Translations under genes and position numbers: made by a program
Source: CAZRDB01 sp964598695
GTDB taxonomy: Bacteria > Armatimonadota > Zipacnadia > UBA1398
Reading direction: 5' to 3'
NCBI GenBank assembly: GCA_964598695.1
Contig: CAZRDB010000125.1
Span: forward strand, 1-15,009
Length of the DNA: 15,009 nt
In this document: positions 15,005-15,009 of the stretch, piece after piece
Layout: each line of letters starts with the position of its first letter
Position numbering within the stretch: position 1 is the stretch's first letter
The notes under the pieces: generated by a model
Database searches by the model: none
What the model saw: only the letters and a program-made list of their open reading frames with translations
What the model was told of the DNA's origin: nothing

Positions 15005-15009
15005 GAGGA

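Overview
The window is very GC-rich bacterial chromosome (roughly 70% G+C by eye, GC-rich third codon positions, many long antisense shadow ORFs). It carries 11 protein genes and one tRNA gene, tightly packed and with repeated translational coupling (GTGA and TGATG overlaps). Secreted Ig-like and carboxypeptidase-regulatory-like proteins, two ECF sigma/anti-sigma pairs, an orphan hybrid histidine kinase and an exported protein with a secretin N-type subdomain suggest a free-living, diderm-type bacterium from a poorly cultured GC-rich lineage. The sequence alone does not fix the phylum. I see no insertion sequences, phage genes, CRISPR array, rRNA or origin.

Layout, left to right. (1) 1-1150 (+): C-terminal part of a large extracellular protein with a Big_2 Ig-like domain. 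(2) 3368-1184 (-): a three-gene operon of an ECF sigma factor, a zinc-finger anti-sigma factor with membrane segments, and a bactofilin-like beta-helix protein with a predicted signal peptide and C-terminal membrane helices. (3) 3512-6141 (+): divergent from (2), a Ycf46-like AAA+ ATPase translationally coupled to a six-repeat NHL propeller protein that lacks a signal peptide. (4) 6385-9779 (+): a second three-gene operon of an ECF sigma factor, a membrane zinc-finger anti-sigma factor with a long outer domain, and a large exported protein with a secretin N-type subdomain, a helical stretch and an unrecognised beta-rich C-terminal half. (5) 9873-9949 (+): tRNA-Pro(CGG), with a recognisable sigma70-type promoter and a hairpin terminator. 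(6) 10034-11530 (+): a secreted matrixin-type metalloprotease with a probable TTG start. (7) 11591-14476 (+): a soluble PAS-GAF-PAS-PAS-HisKA-HATPase-REC hybrid kinase. (8) 15004-14489 (-): a small ankyrin-repeat protein, convergent with the kinase and possibly incomplete at its 5' end.

How the parts may work together (inference): the region is dominated by envelope signalling. Two separate ECF/anti-sigma modules have the same order, sigma then anti-sigma then exported effector or sensor. In each the third gene starts on the stop codon of the anti-sigma gene, so the third protein is probably made in proportion to the anti-sigma factor and may sense or execute the response. The AAA+/NHL pair between them looks like a separate cytoplasmic machine. 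The most unusual elements are the apparently exported bactofilin-like protein, the secretin-subdomain protein without a secretin pore, and the AAA+/NHL pair. None is proven here to be a new system.
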